Below are positions 18,263 to 31,568 of a DNA stretch of 64,000 nucleotides, piece by piece. The DNA comes from Actinoallomurus sp963823735 (GTDB lineage Bacteria > Actinomycetota > Actinomycetes > Streptosporangiales > Streptosporangiaceae): assembly GCA_963823735.1 (NCBI GenBank), contig CAWGMO010000003.1, forward strand, positions 310,001 to 374,000. The letters are read 5' to 3'. Positions within the stretch are counted from its first letter, which is position 1; every line of letters starts with the position of its first letter. Position numbers and translations under genes: made by a program. Under the pieces are notes generated by a model. That model had not been told where the DNA came from, searched no databases, and saw only the letters and a list, made by a program, of their open reading frames with translations.

Positions 18263-18291
18263 TTGACCCTTGTGCCAAGCGCACGTAATGT
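18263..18291 (+). promoter_or_regulatory. rRNA operon upstream promoter
   Basis: TTGACC at 18263-18268 and TAATGT at 18286-18291 have a 17-base spacer. They lie about 530 bases before the 16S gene on the same strand, as expected for the distal promoter of a multi-promoter rrn leader. Confidence 0.6.
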
Positions 18292-18365
18292 TCTCCTCGC
18301 CCCAAGGGGAACGGGACGCCGGAAGGCGGCCCGGACCAAGGGGAAGCTCCACGAAAATCGCTCGG

Positions 18366-18395
18366 TTCGGACCACTCCGATCAAGGCGGTAGAGT
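18366..18395 (+). promoter_or_regulatory. possible second rRNA promoter
   Basis: TTCGGA at 18366-18371 and TAGAGT at 18390-18395 are 18 bases apart. The -35 box is weak, so this is tentative. Confidence 0.35.
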
Positions 18396-18558
18396 GGGGA
18401 TCACCCCGAAGGACGGGATGCAGGACGCCAGAGAGTTTGGTGGCCGGCCCGGTAAGGGGACACCTGGCAGTCGATCACGATCGGTCTCCGATCATGGCTG
18501 TGTGCTGGGTGGCTGTCTTCGGACGGTTGGATCTGCTCCAAGATCTTGGATCTGGGGG

Positions 18559-18586
18559 TTGACAGACCGGGCGAGGGTGGTAAGGT
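18559..18586 (+). promoter_or_regulatory. rRNA operon proximal promoter
   Basis: A consensus TTGACA at 18559-18564 and TAAGGT at 18581-18586 have a 16-base spacer. The leader downstream carries TTGAGAACTCAACAGTG (from about 18641), a palindromic element often seen in actinobacterial rrn leaders and probably part of antitermination or processing. Confidence 0.7.
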
Positions 18587-18824
18587 AGAAGGGTTGCCCC
18601 GGAAGAGACCTGAAAGGGTCTACGAAGGTAGGCGTCCGTTTCTTGAGAACTCAACAGTGTGCTAAAAGCCAGTGCCTTTTTGGTCCTCGACCATTGATGG
18701 CTTGCAGGGATTTGTCTCTGCTGGTTTGAGATGGTTTTGGATTTCTTTGGCAAGAATGATTCTTGTCGGGATTGTTCCTGTTACAGGTTTGGCAGCCGCC
18801 TTCGCCGGTGGTTGTCGTTTGACC

Positions 18825-23912
<5,088 letters not shown>

Positions 23913-24005
23913 ACACACACAAGCCTTAAAAACAAGCGTAATGTTCGCGTTCACTATGCGGTTCCCGGGACACGGCCAGGGAACCCTGCCGAGATCCTGT
24001 AAAGC

Positions 24006-24124
24006 GTTTCGGTGGTCATAGCGAAGGGGAAACACCCGGTCCCATTCCGAACCCGGAAGTTAAGCCCTTCAGCGCCGATGGTACTGCACCGGGGACGGTG
24101 TGGGAGAGTAGGACACCGCCGGAC
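24006..24124 (+). rRNA. rrf: 5S ribosomal RNA
   Basis: A 119-base gene beginning GTTTCGGTGGTCATAGCG with the conserved CCCGGTCCCATTCCGAACCC loop, ending GAGTAGGACACCGCCGGAC. It lies about 95 bases after the 23S end and before two terminators. Confidence 0.95.
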
Positions 24125-24141
24125 ACAAACATAGATAGGTC

Positions 24142-24174
24142 AAGGCCCGCCACAGCACCACCGTGGCGGGCCTT
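24142..24174 (+). terminator. first rRNA operon terminator
   Basis: A perfect 12-bp stem AAGGCCCGCCAC/GTGGCGGGCCTT with a 9-base loop, 18 bases after 5S. Confidence 0.85.
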
Positions 24175-24200
24175 ACCTCGTTTATAGGCCAAAATGCATT

Positions 24201-24230
24201 AAGGCCCCATCTATGATGGGGCCTTTTTTT
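24201..24230 (+). terminator. second rRNA operon terminator
   Basis: An 11-bp stem AAGGCCCCATC/GATGGGGCCTT with loop TAT is followed by TTTTT, a textbook rho-independent terminator in tandem with the first. Confidence 0.93.
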
Positions 24231-24409
24231 GTTTCCCGCGGAATGCCCCGGCACCGTACCGGTCGTAGAGTCTCACCAGCGTTAGGCAGGCCAAGGTCAT
24301 TCCCGCTGGCCGTACGAAGTGACGCGAGAAGGCCGGACCAGGGAAGGTTCGCCCTGCTACCGTTTGCTTACAGGAAATATTCGCAGGATTCGTAGAACAG
24401 AGGTGTGCG

Positions 24410-24598
24410 GTGTCCGACGCGTCCGAAAAGGGCAAGGGCGAGCGCGTCATCGCGGTACGGGACAGCAAGGACCCAGAGGGACCCAAGCTGTTCTTCAGCG
24501 TGAGCGCCTGGAAGGACTTCCTCGACCGCATCAAGGCCGGCAAACACGAGCTGCCCGAAGACATGCGCGAGACCATCGAAGGCCGCTTCACCCCCTGA
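24410..24598 (+). CDS. DUF397 domain protein
   Basis: A 62-residue protein with the DUF397 core: VIAVRDSKDPEGPKLFFS, then WKDFLDRIKAGKHEL. DUF397 proteins are abundant in Streptomyces and relatives and usually sit beside an XRE-type regulator, where they act as its small partner. No regulator gene adjoins this copy, so it is an orphan. The GTG start at 24410 is the only start that fits the domain. It lies between the rRNA terminators and the repeat array. Confidence 0.8.
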   Translation: MSDASEKGKGERVIAVRDSKDPEGPKLFFSVSAWKDFLDRIKAGKHELPEDMRETIEGRFTP

Positions 24599-25030
24599 AC
24601 ACCCGCGCACACAGCCCGCGCCCTCAGCCACCGGAGCCCACGAGACCGCCGGTCACCCGCTTCGGAGCCCCGGCACATCCGGTCGGCAGGTCGCCCAGAT
24701 AGCCGCCCCACGCCGCCGCTGAGTCGACAACGCCGGCCCCAGGGTGGGGATCCCACCAATCCCGATCACGCGCGGCTATCTGCCCCCACCACCCGCAGCC
24801 CCAACGCTTCGCCTGCCCGGCAGCCGCACGACGGCGGCCGGGCCGTGCGCATTTAGGGCCGCCAGGGATAAACGGCGGTCACCGCGACACCGACCAGCCG
24901 CTCTCCGAATTGATGGAGACCCGCGGCTTGGCGACACCGGCCTGTGCGGAGAGGTGTGCGAGTGCCACGCGCTTTCGCGTCGAGGGCGCGGGTGGTGGCC
25001 ACGTGTTGGCTGGCGAGGCGGGAAGCGTTC
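24599..25030. other. non-coding stretch before the repeat array
   Basis: GC-rich sequence with short open frames on both strands, but no ribosome site or recognisable protein. Isolated fragments resembling the repeat unit begin near 25030. Confidence 0.4.
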
Positions 25031-25790
25031 ATCAGGCTCCACCAGATGGCCCCCAACCCCCGCCCCGCTACGCACAGACCACAACCCCGACACCACCGCA
25101 GCCACCGCTGCGGCCTGGCCAGGCTCCGCCAGATGGCGTTCCAGGCCCGCTGGAACACGAGAAGTCCCCTGCGCAGATCTCAAGAAGGGCGCCACCGCCG
25201 GCCGCACCCTGGGCGCGATCCTGATTGCCGCCCCCACGCCCCGCCACCCACAGACCGCACCCCCGACACCACGGCAATCACCGCTCCGGCGTCGCCAGGC
25301 ACCACCAGGTGTCCGCGCACACCTACCGCGCGACCCCGACACCACGGCAATCACCGCTCCGGCGTCGCCAGGCACCACCAGGTGTCCGCGCACACCTACC
25401 GCGCGACCCCAGCACCACCGCAGCCACCATGCCCGGCCTCGGCACGCTCCGCCATGCGACCGCCACCCACGCCACGCACAGACCGCAACTTCAACACCCC
25501 CGCAGCCACCCTCCGGCCTCGCCAGGCACCACTAGGTGACCTGCACATACCGACCGCGCGATCCCGACACGACCGCAGCCGCCTCGCCGGACGACACTAG
25601 GTGATTGCCACGTCTAGACCGCGACGCCAACACCATCTCTGCCAGGCCCGGCCGCAGCGGTGGTGTTGGGGGTGCGGTCTGTGTGTGGCGGGGCGTGGGT
25701 GGGGCCATCTGGCGGTGCCTGGCCCGGCCGCAGCGGTGATTGCGGTGGCATCGAGGTTGCGGTCTGTATGTGGCGGCGCGGCGGTAGGCG
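25031..25790. repeat. degenerate array of roughly 73-bp repeats with orientation switch
   Basis: Units share a CAGACCGCAACC-like block, CGACACCACNGCANNCACC, and GCCAGGCACCACCAGGTG or CCAGATGGC. Forward units start near 25074, 25249, 25334, 25407, 25478 and 25561. The copies at 25261-25333 and 25334-25406 are identical over 73 bases. From about 25640 the unit appears as its reverse complement (about 25640-25700 and 25704-25780, reading CCGCAGCGGTGNTTG then GCGGTCTGT). The whole is therefore a partly inverted array able to form a large hairpin. No open frame here has protein-like composition. Confidence 0.75.
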
Positions 25791-26129
25791 GGTTCGGGGC
25801 GGTCAGGGTGCGTGTTCGCCTACCTGGTTCCCGCCTGGTTCCAAGGCTTCATGGCGTACGCCATTTGCTGCGGTCACGCTGGCGGAGCCAGGGTCATCAG
25901 TCGACGTGTGGCCGGTAGGGCGGCTCGCCGCGGTTGAGGTCAGGGCGTAGCCACAGGAGTAGGCCGTATCGGTGTGGTTGCTTGCATGGGCTGATCGATC
26001 CTGCGGCCCGCCGTACGGACCGTTTACCCGCGCAAATGGCCGCTCGTTCACGGCGCGACCCGCTCGTCTATCTGTCCATACCGCCGCGACGTAAGGCCCC
26101 GGCTCCGTGCAGGCGACGCACAACCACAC
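25791..26129. other. non-coding stretch after the repeat array
   Basis: No supported gene. It separates the repeats from the 3' end of the sulfotransferase gene. Confidence 0.4.
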
Positions 26130-27107
26130 CTACGACGAATCGCGGGCCAGTTGTTCCTCTGGGACAGACGCCAAATGGGAGGCGACCGTGTGGGGTTCGG
26201 TGGCTTGGGTGGCGCGGTCGAGGAGGGTGCGTTTTCGGGCGGCCAGGCGGCGGTGTGTTGTGATCGTCGAGTATCTCGCCAGATGGTGCAGGGATGGGCG
26301 GGGGGTTCCTTCGATCGAGTAGCCGTATGACTGGAGGCGGTCTGCCATTACCGTCTCGCAGAGGGAGAGTTCCCACGGTTCCAGACCCGTGGACGTGGAA
26401 ACGCCGGCGCGCCAGTTGCGCCACTCTGGCGATGCCGCCTCCGAATGGGACGCCATCTCCGGGGCGTACTCCTCCTCCAGGAACTCGCACAGGCCCCGTA
26501 GCGTGCCCTCCGGGTCGGACATCAGGTGCTCGTACTGGGTCTCGTAATAAGAATCCAGTGGCAGGCGGCGGGCGGCGGTTCGGCCGGCGTCTATCGCCTG
26601 GGTCCAGGTCGCGATCGCGTGGTAGGTCCCCATTCGCCACCATGGAGAGCGCTTCAGGGCCGCTACGCAGTCGCGGCCGTCGCGGATCACGTGGATGAAC
26701 TGGGCGTCCGGGAACAGGCGGGACAGTTCGTCGATGTGCTGGACGTACGCCGGGCGCATGTCGCCCCAGCGTGGGCGGCCCAGGCGGCGGGCGTACGCGC
26801 GCAGGACGATTCCGGCGGCCGAGCCCAGTGTCGGTGGGCCGGCGACGATCTCTGATGCGACGGCGCGTGGGTCCAGGCCTAGTTCGTCGAAGCGGGTGCC
26901 CGCGCCTGCCACGATCCAGTCTGCGAGTGCGCGGCGGTTCGCGATTTCGCGCAGGTCGCCGTACGCGCCGCGGTCCTCGTAGGCGCTCAGCAGGAAACGG
27001 GTCTCCGGTGCGATCGCGATGCGTGGATGTGTGCGGAGCATCAGCCGCAGCAGTGTCATGCCCGACCGCGGGCAGCCCAGAATGAAGATCGGCCGTTCCG
27101 TGGCCAT
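26130..27107 (-). CDS. sulfotransferase family protein
   Basis: A 325-residue protein. The 5'-phosphosulfate-binding loop GCPRSGMTLL is at residues 11-20 and the 3'-phosphate segment FIHVIRDGRD lies in the middle, the two halves of the PAPS site. It would transfer sulfate from PAPS to a hydroxyl or amine of an unknown acceptor. ATG at 27107 follows a GGGGGGAG ribosome site; the upstream extension in the same frame is low in quality. It is divergent from the MFS exporter gene with 136 bases between, which suggests, without proof, modification and export of one compound. Confidence 0.82.
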   Translation of the reverse strand: MATERPIFILGCPRSGMTLLRLMLRTHPRIAIAPETRFLLSAYEDRGAYGDLREIANRRALADWIVAGAGTRFDELGLDPRAVASEIVAGPPTLGSAAGIVLRAYARRLGRPRWGDMRPAYVQHIDELSRLFPDAQFIHVIRDGRDCVAALKRSPWWRMGTYHAIATWTQAIDAGRTAARRLPLDSYYETQYEHLMSDPEGTLRGLCEFLEEEYAPEMASHSEAASPEWRNWRAGVSTSTGLEPWELSLCETVMADRLQSYGYSIEGTPRPSLHHLARYSTITTHRRLAARKRTLLDRATQATEPHTVASHLASVPEEQLARDSS

Positions 27108-27243
27108 CGAATCACTCCCCCCAGACCGTAATCCTGGCGGATCAGGGCGGGACCTGCGGAAACGGTGCAGCCCTTGGGTGTGTCCGGCATCAAGCGGCGC
27201 GAACCGCAGCCGCCGCACCAAATCGGGTTACGGTTGGGGCTCG

Positions 27244-28443
27244 ATGAAAGCCGCGCTGGAGCCTCTCGCCGCACCGAGGTTCCGCAGAGTCCTGGTCGGC
27301 CGTTTCGTCACCTTCCTCGGAAATGCGTTCGCGCCCATCGCGCTCGCCTTCGCCGTCCTGGACCTCACGGGTTCGGCCGGCGACCTCGGGCTCGTCCTCG
27401 CCGCCCGTAGCCTCCCGACGGTCGCGCTGCTCCTGGTCGGCGGCGTGTGGGCGGACCGGATGCCGCGTCATGTCCTGCTCGTGGCGTTCTCGCTGATCGC
27501 GGCGATCACCCAGTCGGCCGCCGCGGTCCTGCTGATCACGAGGACGGCGCATGTCTGGCAGCTCGCGCTCCTGGAGGCGGTGAACGGCGTGAGCGCGGCC
27601 TTCCTGGCGCCGGCGTCCATGGGCGCCGTGCCGCAGACCGTCGCGCCGGCGCTGATCCAGCAGGCGAACGCGCTGCTCCGCCTCTGCACCAACGTCGCGA
27701 AGATGCTCGGGGCGGGCCTCGCCGGGCTGGTCGTGGCGGCGTACGGCGCGGGCTGGGCCATCGCGTTCGACGCGGCGACGTTCCTGGTCGCCGGGGTGTT
27801 CTTCGCCGGGTTGCGCCTGCCCTCGGGCGGGGCCGTGCGTGCGGGGATGCTCCGCGAGCTCGCCGGCGGCTGGCGGGAGTTCCGGTCGCGTAAGTGGCTG
27901 TGGGCGATCGTGGTGCAGTTCGCGTTCGTGAACGCCGCCTTCTCCGGCGGCTTCGAGGTTCTCGGCCCGGTGGTGGCGGTGCGGAGCCTCGGCGGCCCGG
28001 CGGTGTGGGGGCTCGTCGTGGCGGTCCAGATGGTCGGGTTCCTCGCGGGCGGTCTGCTCGCGCTCTGGTACCGGCCGCGGCATCCGCTGCTGGTGGCGAT
28101 GTACGGCGTACTGATCGAGGTGCCGATGCTGATCGCGCTCGCGGTCGCGGCGCCGCTGCCGGTCATCATCGCGGCGGCGTTCGTCGCGGGTGCGGGCATG
28201 GAGACGTTCGGCGTGCAGTGGGACGTCACCGTGCAGCGGCACGTGCCGGCGGAGGCGCTGTCACGGGTGTACGCCTACGACGCGCTCGGCTCGCTGATCT
28301 TCAGCCCGGCAGGTCAGAGCCTGGCCGGGCCGGCGACCGTGGCCTTCGGCCTCGGCGGCGCGGTCGCGGTCAGCGCGGGTGTCATCGCCGCCGCGACCCT
28401 CGCCGTGCTGCCGATCCGCGATATTCGTACGCTGCCGGGGTGA
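27244..28443 (+). CDS. MFS transporter (DHA3-like exporter)
   Basis: A 399-residue integral membrane protein with about 12 hydrophobic segments and a conserved loop GGVWADRMPRH after helix 2. A short N-terminal KAALEPLAAPRFRRVLVGR stretch resembles EntS-type drug/siderophore exporters. The ATG at 27244 has TACGGT at 27229-27234 nine bases upstream, giving a nearly leaderless message. The substrate is unknown. Confidence 0.85.
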   Translation: MKAALEPLAAPRFRRVLVGRFVTFLGNAFAPIALAFAVLDLTGSAGDLGLVLAARSLPTVALLLVGGVWADRMPRHVLLVAFSLIAAITQSAAAVLLITRTAHVWQLALLEAVNGVSAAFLAPASMGAVPQTVAPALIQQANALLRLCTNVAKMLGAGLAGLVVAAYGAGWAIAFDAATFLVAGVFFAGLRLPSGGAVRAGMLRELAGGWREFRSRKWLWAIVVQFAFVNAAFSGGFEVLGPVVAVRSLGGPAVWGLVVAVQMVGFLAGGLLALWYRPRHPLLVAMYGVLIEVPMLIALAVAAPLPVIIAAAFVAGAGMETFGVQWDVTVQRHVPAEALSRVYAYDALGSLIFSPAGQSLAGPATVAFGLGGAVAVSAGVIAAATLAVLPIRDIRTLPG

Positions 28444-28449
28444 GCCGGC

Positions 28450-28635
28450 TCAGCCCAGGCGCTTGCGGCCCTGTGCGCGCAGGCGGCGCCGCTGCCTGGG
28501 GTCGAGCATCATGTAGCCCGCCGCGGGAACGCCCACGAGCAGCACGACGCCCAGCAGCTTCAGCCAGCCTGGCAGCAGCAAGAAGGCGATCAGCGCGAGG
28601 ATGACTCCGATGACGATGGTTCCGGTGCGTCCCAC
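28450..28635 (-). CDS. small two-helix membrane protein
   Basis: A 61-residue protein: two hydrophobic helices (IVIGVILALIAFLLLP and LLGVVLLVGVPAAGYMML), then a basic tail with DPRQRRRLRAQGRKR. GTG at 28635 is preceded by GGAGA at normal spacing. It is convergent with the MFS gene. Family not recognised. Confidence 0.6.
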   Translation of the reverse strand: MGRTGTIVIGVILALIAFLLLPGWLKLLGVVLLVGVPAAGYMMLDPRQRRRLRAQGRKRLG

Positions 28636-28728
28636 GATCTTCTCCGTTCCGTGGACCTGCTACGAGAACGTGCGCGTACCCGGCGGGTGTTCCTGATCCT
28701 GAGATATATCTTGTTCGGCCGGTCGTGC

Positions 28729-29520
28729 TCAAGCGGATTCCGAGCCGAACCTCTCCAGGACCGTCGAATGCAGCAGCCCGTTGCTGCACACGACGCTGCC
28801 GAGACCGGGGCTGGGCACACCGGACAGGTCCGTGAAGACGCCGCCGGCCTCCTCGACGATGATCTGTACGGCCGCGACGTCCCACAGGGACACCTCGGGC
28901 TCGGCTGAGACGTCGACGACGCCCTCGGCGACCATCACGTGGGACCAGAAGTCGCCGAAGGCGCGGGTGCGCCACACGGAGCGGGTGAGGTCCATGAAGC
29001 CGTCGAAGCAGCCGCGCTCCTCCCAGCCGTGCAGGCTGGAGTAGGAGAACGAGGCGTCGTGCAGCTCCGAGACGCCCGAGACCCGGCAGCGCGTGGCCTT
29101 CGCCAGGCTGCGGCCGGTCCAGGCGCCGCCGCCGCGCGCGGCCCACCAGCGGCGGTTCAGCGCGGGCGCGGACACGAGGCCGACGACGACCTCGTCGCCC
29201 TCCATCAACGCGATCAGCGTCGCCCAGATGGGGACGCCGCGCACGTAGTTCTTCGTGGCGTCGATGGGGTCGATGACCCAGCAGCGCGGGCCGTAGCCCG
29301 TACGGCCGAACTCCTCGCCGTGGACCGCGTCGCGCGGGCGAGCGCGCTTCAGCGTGTTGCGCAGGGTGTCCTCGACCATACGGTCGGCGTCCGTCACGGG
29401 CGTGAGGTCCGGCTTGGTCTCGACCGTGAGGTCGAGGGCACGGAACCGGCGCGTGGCGACATCGTCGGCCGCGTCCGCCATGACGTGAGCAAGGCGTAGG
29501 TCATCCGAATAGTCCGCCAC
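28729..29520 (-). CDS. hisN: histidinol-phosphatase, inositol monophosphatase family
   Basis: A protein of about 263 residues with the IMPase metal motifs: GEEFG at 68-72, WVIDPIDATKN at 81-91 (Ala replaces the usual Gly after DPID) and SLWDVAA near the C-terminus. HisN dephosphorylates L-histidinol phosphate in histidine synthesis. The HisN call over a generic IMPase rests on length, motif flavour and position near rsgA/aroA. GTG at 29520 is chosen because TAGCGT stands eight bases upstream on this strand and the protein then has normal length; an ATG at 29583 would add about 20 non-conserved residues. Confidence 0.82.
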   Translation of the reverse strand: MADYSDDLRLAHVMADAADDVATRRFRALDLTVETKPDLTPVTDADRMVEDTLRNTLKRARPRDAVHGEEFGRTGYGPRCWVIDPIDATKNYVRGVPIWATLIALMEGDEVVVGLVSAPALNRRWWAARGGGAWTGRSLAKATRCRVSGVSELHDASFSYSSLHGWEERGCFDGFMDLTRSVWRTRAFGDFWSHVMVAEGVVDVSAEPEVSLWDVAAVQIIVEEAGGVFTDLSGVPSPGLGSVVCSNGLLHSTVLERFGSESA

Positions 29521-29673
29521 AGCGTGCAACGCTATCGCGACAGAGGGATTGACAGACAGAGCGGGCCGAGTGAAGTCGCTCATGGATCTGGACCGGTCAC
29601 CGATTCCGGAACCCCCGATTCCGGCCTTCCCTTTCGACCCGCGTGGGCCCTGATCGGCGGGGTCTACCAGCAC

Positions 29674-29865
29674 GTGATCGCCTGGCGTACCGCTCTGACC
29701 ACGGCGGGCGTCGATTCGCCGGTCCGGCGACCGTACTGGCGCATCGAAATGAACGGGGGCCTTTTCGTCTCCGCGCCGCTGCGTGAAATGGGAGATTTGC
29801 CGTCCGATGAGGAGATCGAAAAACTTCAGAAAAGTGCCGGCGAACTGGGCTCAGGCGCTGACGGC
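29674..29865 (+). pseudogene. possible truncated gene remnant between hisN and the XRE regulator
   Basis: One forward frame has protein-like composition: YQHVIAWRTALTTAGVDS, then YWRIEMNGGLFVSAPL, then PSDEEIEKLQKSAGELG. GTG at 29674 is the first plausible start. The frame then runs without a stop into the antisense of the regulator gene, so no intact 3' end remains. I do not recognise the protein. The 29521-29850 stretch holds nothing else. Chance coding resemblance is possible. Confidence 0.25.
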
Positions 29866-30690
29866 CGTCCAGGTCGACAGCAGGCGCAGGCTCGCCTCCG
29901 ACGCGGACCCGGCCTCGACCGTGTACGTCACGAGCACCTGGTCGGGGTCGTCGGGGAGCCGGAACGACTCGTAGTCCAGGACGAGCTCGCCGACCAACGG
30001 GTGGTGCATGATCTTGCGGCCGTTGCTCTTGTCCTTGACGTCGTGGTCGGCCCACCAGCGGCGGAAGTCCTCGCTCCGTGCCGACAGTTCGCCGACGAGG
30101 GCGGCCAGCTCGGCGTCGTCCGGGTACTCCCCGGCCTTCAGGCGCAGGTACGCCAGGGTCTCGCGCGCCTTGACCGTCCAGTCGTCGAAGAGGGCCTGGA
30201 CGTCCTCGTTGAGGAAGATCAGCCGGCCCCAGTTGCGCTCCGCCGGAGGCAGCGCGCCGAAGTCGGTGATCAGTGCGGCGGCCAGGCGGTTCCAGGCGAG
30301 GATGTCGCCGCGCCGGCCGATGACGTACGCGGGGACGCCCTCGGCCATGTCGAGCAGGCGCCGCAGGCCGGGGCGTACGCGTTCGGAGCGCGCGGGGCGG
30401 TGCCGGGTGCGGGCGGGCCTGGCGAGGTTGCGGAGGTGGGCGCGCTCGTCGTCGTTCAGCAGCAGCGCGCGCGCCACCGCGTCGAGGACCTCGTCGGAGA
30501 CGTTGTTCGTACGGCCCTGCTCCAGGCGTACGTAGTAGTCGACGCTGACGCCGGCCAGATGGGCGAGCTCCTCGCGGCGCAGGCCGGGGACGCGGCGCCG
30601 TCCGCCGTACGAGCGCAGGCCGACGTCCTCGGGCGCGAGCCGCGCCCGGCGCGTGCGCAGGAACTCGCTCAGCTCCGCTCGCTTGTCCAT
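29851..30690 (-). CDS. XRE-family regulator with MmyB-like ligand-binding domain
   Basis: A 279-residue protein. The helix-turn-helix spans about residues 34-72 (RREELAHLAGVSVDYYVRLEQGR), followed by the PAS-like MmyB domain with the marker GDILAWNRLA. Members regulate a divergently transcribed oxidoreductase, often in response to a small hydrophobic ligand. Here the divergent gene is an SDR 120 bases away, the standard arrangement. It probably represses or activates the SDR and itself from the shared intergenic region. Confidence 0.88.
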   Translation of the reverse strand: MDKRAELSEFLRTRRARLAPEDVGLRSYGGRRRVPGLRREELAHLAGVSVDYYVRLEQGRTNNVSDEVLDAVARALLLNDDERAHLRNLARPARTRHRPARSERVRPGLRRLLDMAEGVPAYVIGRRGDILAWNRLAAALITDFGALPPAERNWGRLIFLNEDVQALFDDWTVKARETLAYLRLKAGEYPDDAELAALVGELSARSEDFRRWWADHDVKDKSNGRKIMHHPLVGELVLDYESFRLPDDPDQVLVTYTVEAGSASEASLRLLSTWTAVSA

Positions 30691-30810
30691 ATCTCCCAGT
30701 ATCGGCTACTTCGCCCGGTCAAGGGTGGTTCTGCCGGACCCAGGTTCGCCGGGGCACTGGGCCCGCCCCGCGCCGGACCGCACGATCGGAACGGAAAAGG
30801 GAGGACCACC
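30691..30810. promoter_or_regulatory. divergent control region of the XRE regulator and SDR genes
   Basis: The 120-base region carries TTGACC on the minus strand (30717-30722) with TACTGG 15 bases further on, a plausible promoter for the regulator. GGGAGGA at 30800-30806 is the ribosome site for the SDR. No clear palindromic operator was found. Confidence 0.45.
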
Positions 30811-31566
30811 ATGAACGAACTCAAGGACCGTACGGCCGTCGTCACCGGAGCGGCGAGCGGCATCGGCGCCGCCACCGCGCGCCTGCTCGCCGGGCAGGGC
30901 GCACGCGTGGCGCTGCTGGCCCGGCGCGAGGACCGGCTGACGGCCCTGGCCGCGGAGATCGAGGCCGGCGGCGGGCAGGCCGTCCCGGTGCGGGCCGACC
31001 TGACGAGCGACGCGTCCGTCGCCGCGGCGGCCGGGCGGGTCCACGACGCGTACGGGCGCGTCGACCTCGTCGTCAACGCGGCCGGGGTGATGCTGCCCAA
31101 CCCGATCGGCGACGGACGCGCCGACGAGTGGGCCCGCATGATCGACACGAACCTGGGCGGCGTGCTCCGGGTCATCGGCGCCTTCACCGCGGACCTGTGC
31201 GAGGCGGCGGCCGACGGCGGCACCGCCGACCTGGTCAACGTCTCCTCGATCGGCGCGCACGTGCAGTTCCCCGCCTACGCCGTCTACGGGGCCACCAAGG
31301 CCGCCGTGACCCAGCTCTCCGCCTCGCTCCGCACCGAGCTGGGCGGGAAGGACGTCCGGGTCACCAACATCGAACCTGGCCTGACCGCGACCGAGCTGGG
31401 CGGCCACATCGACAACGCGGCCCTCAGCGGGCAACTGGCGGAGATGGACGACGTGATCGGCTCGATGTCGGCCGAGGACGTCGCCGACCTGGTCGCGTAC
31501 GTCGCCGGCAGGCCGCGCCACGTCAACCTGCGCCAGGTCGTCATCCTGCCGACCCGCCAGGCCTGA
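30811..31566 (+). CDS. short-chain dehydrogenase controlled by the divergent XRE regulator
   Basis: An SDR of 251 residues with TGAASGIG at 12-19, NAAG at 89-92, and Ser146, Tyr159, Lys163. The C-terminus RHVNLRQVVILPTRQA resembles the YdfG/serine-type 3-hydroxy acid dehydrogenase branch, so 3-hydroxy acid or serine-like oxidation is a fair guess. The regulator and SDR separate hisN from rsgA, which I recall as neighbours in many actinobacteria, so the pair looks inserted. Confidence 0.85.
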   Translation: MNELKDRTAVVTGAASGIGAATARLLAGQGARVALLARREDRLTALAAEIEAGGGQAVPVRADLTSDASVAAAAGRVHDAYGRVDLVVNAAGVMLPNPIGDGRADEWARMIDTNLGGVLRVIGAFTADLCEAAADGGTADLVNVSSIGAHVQFPAYAVYGATKAAVTQLSASLRTELGGKDVRVTNIEPGLTATELGGHIDNAALSGQLAEMDDVIGSMSAEDVADLVAYVAGRPRHVNLRQVVILPTRQA

Positions 31567-31568
31567 TC

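Noticed and set aside
17764..18266. Small forward frames upstream of the rRNA promoters
   Set aside because: Pro/Ser/Arg-rich, no ribosome site, and the second overlaps the approach to the rRNA promoters.
24944..25600. Long Arg/Pro/His-rich open frames through the repeat array
   Set aside because: They follow the repeat period and GC content in several frames on both strands, with no ribosome site or protein-like composition.
25031..25790. CRISPR array
   Set aside because: Repeat units are long and degenerate without distinct regular spacers, change orientation, and there are no cas genes.
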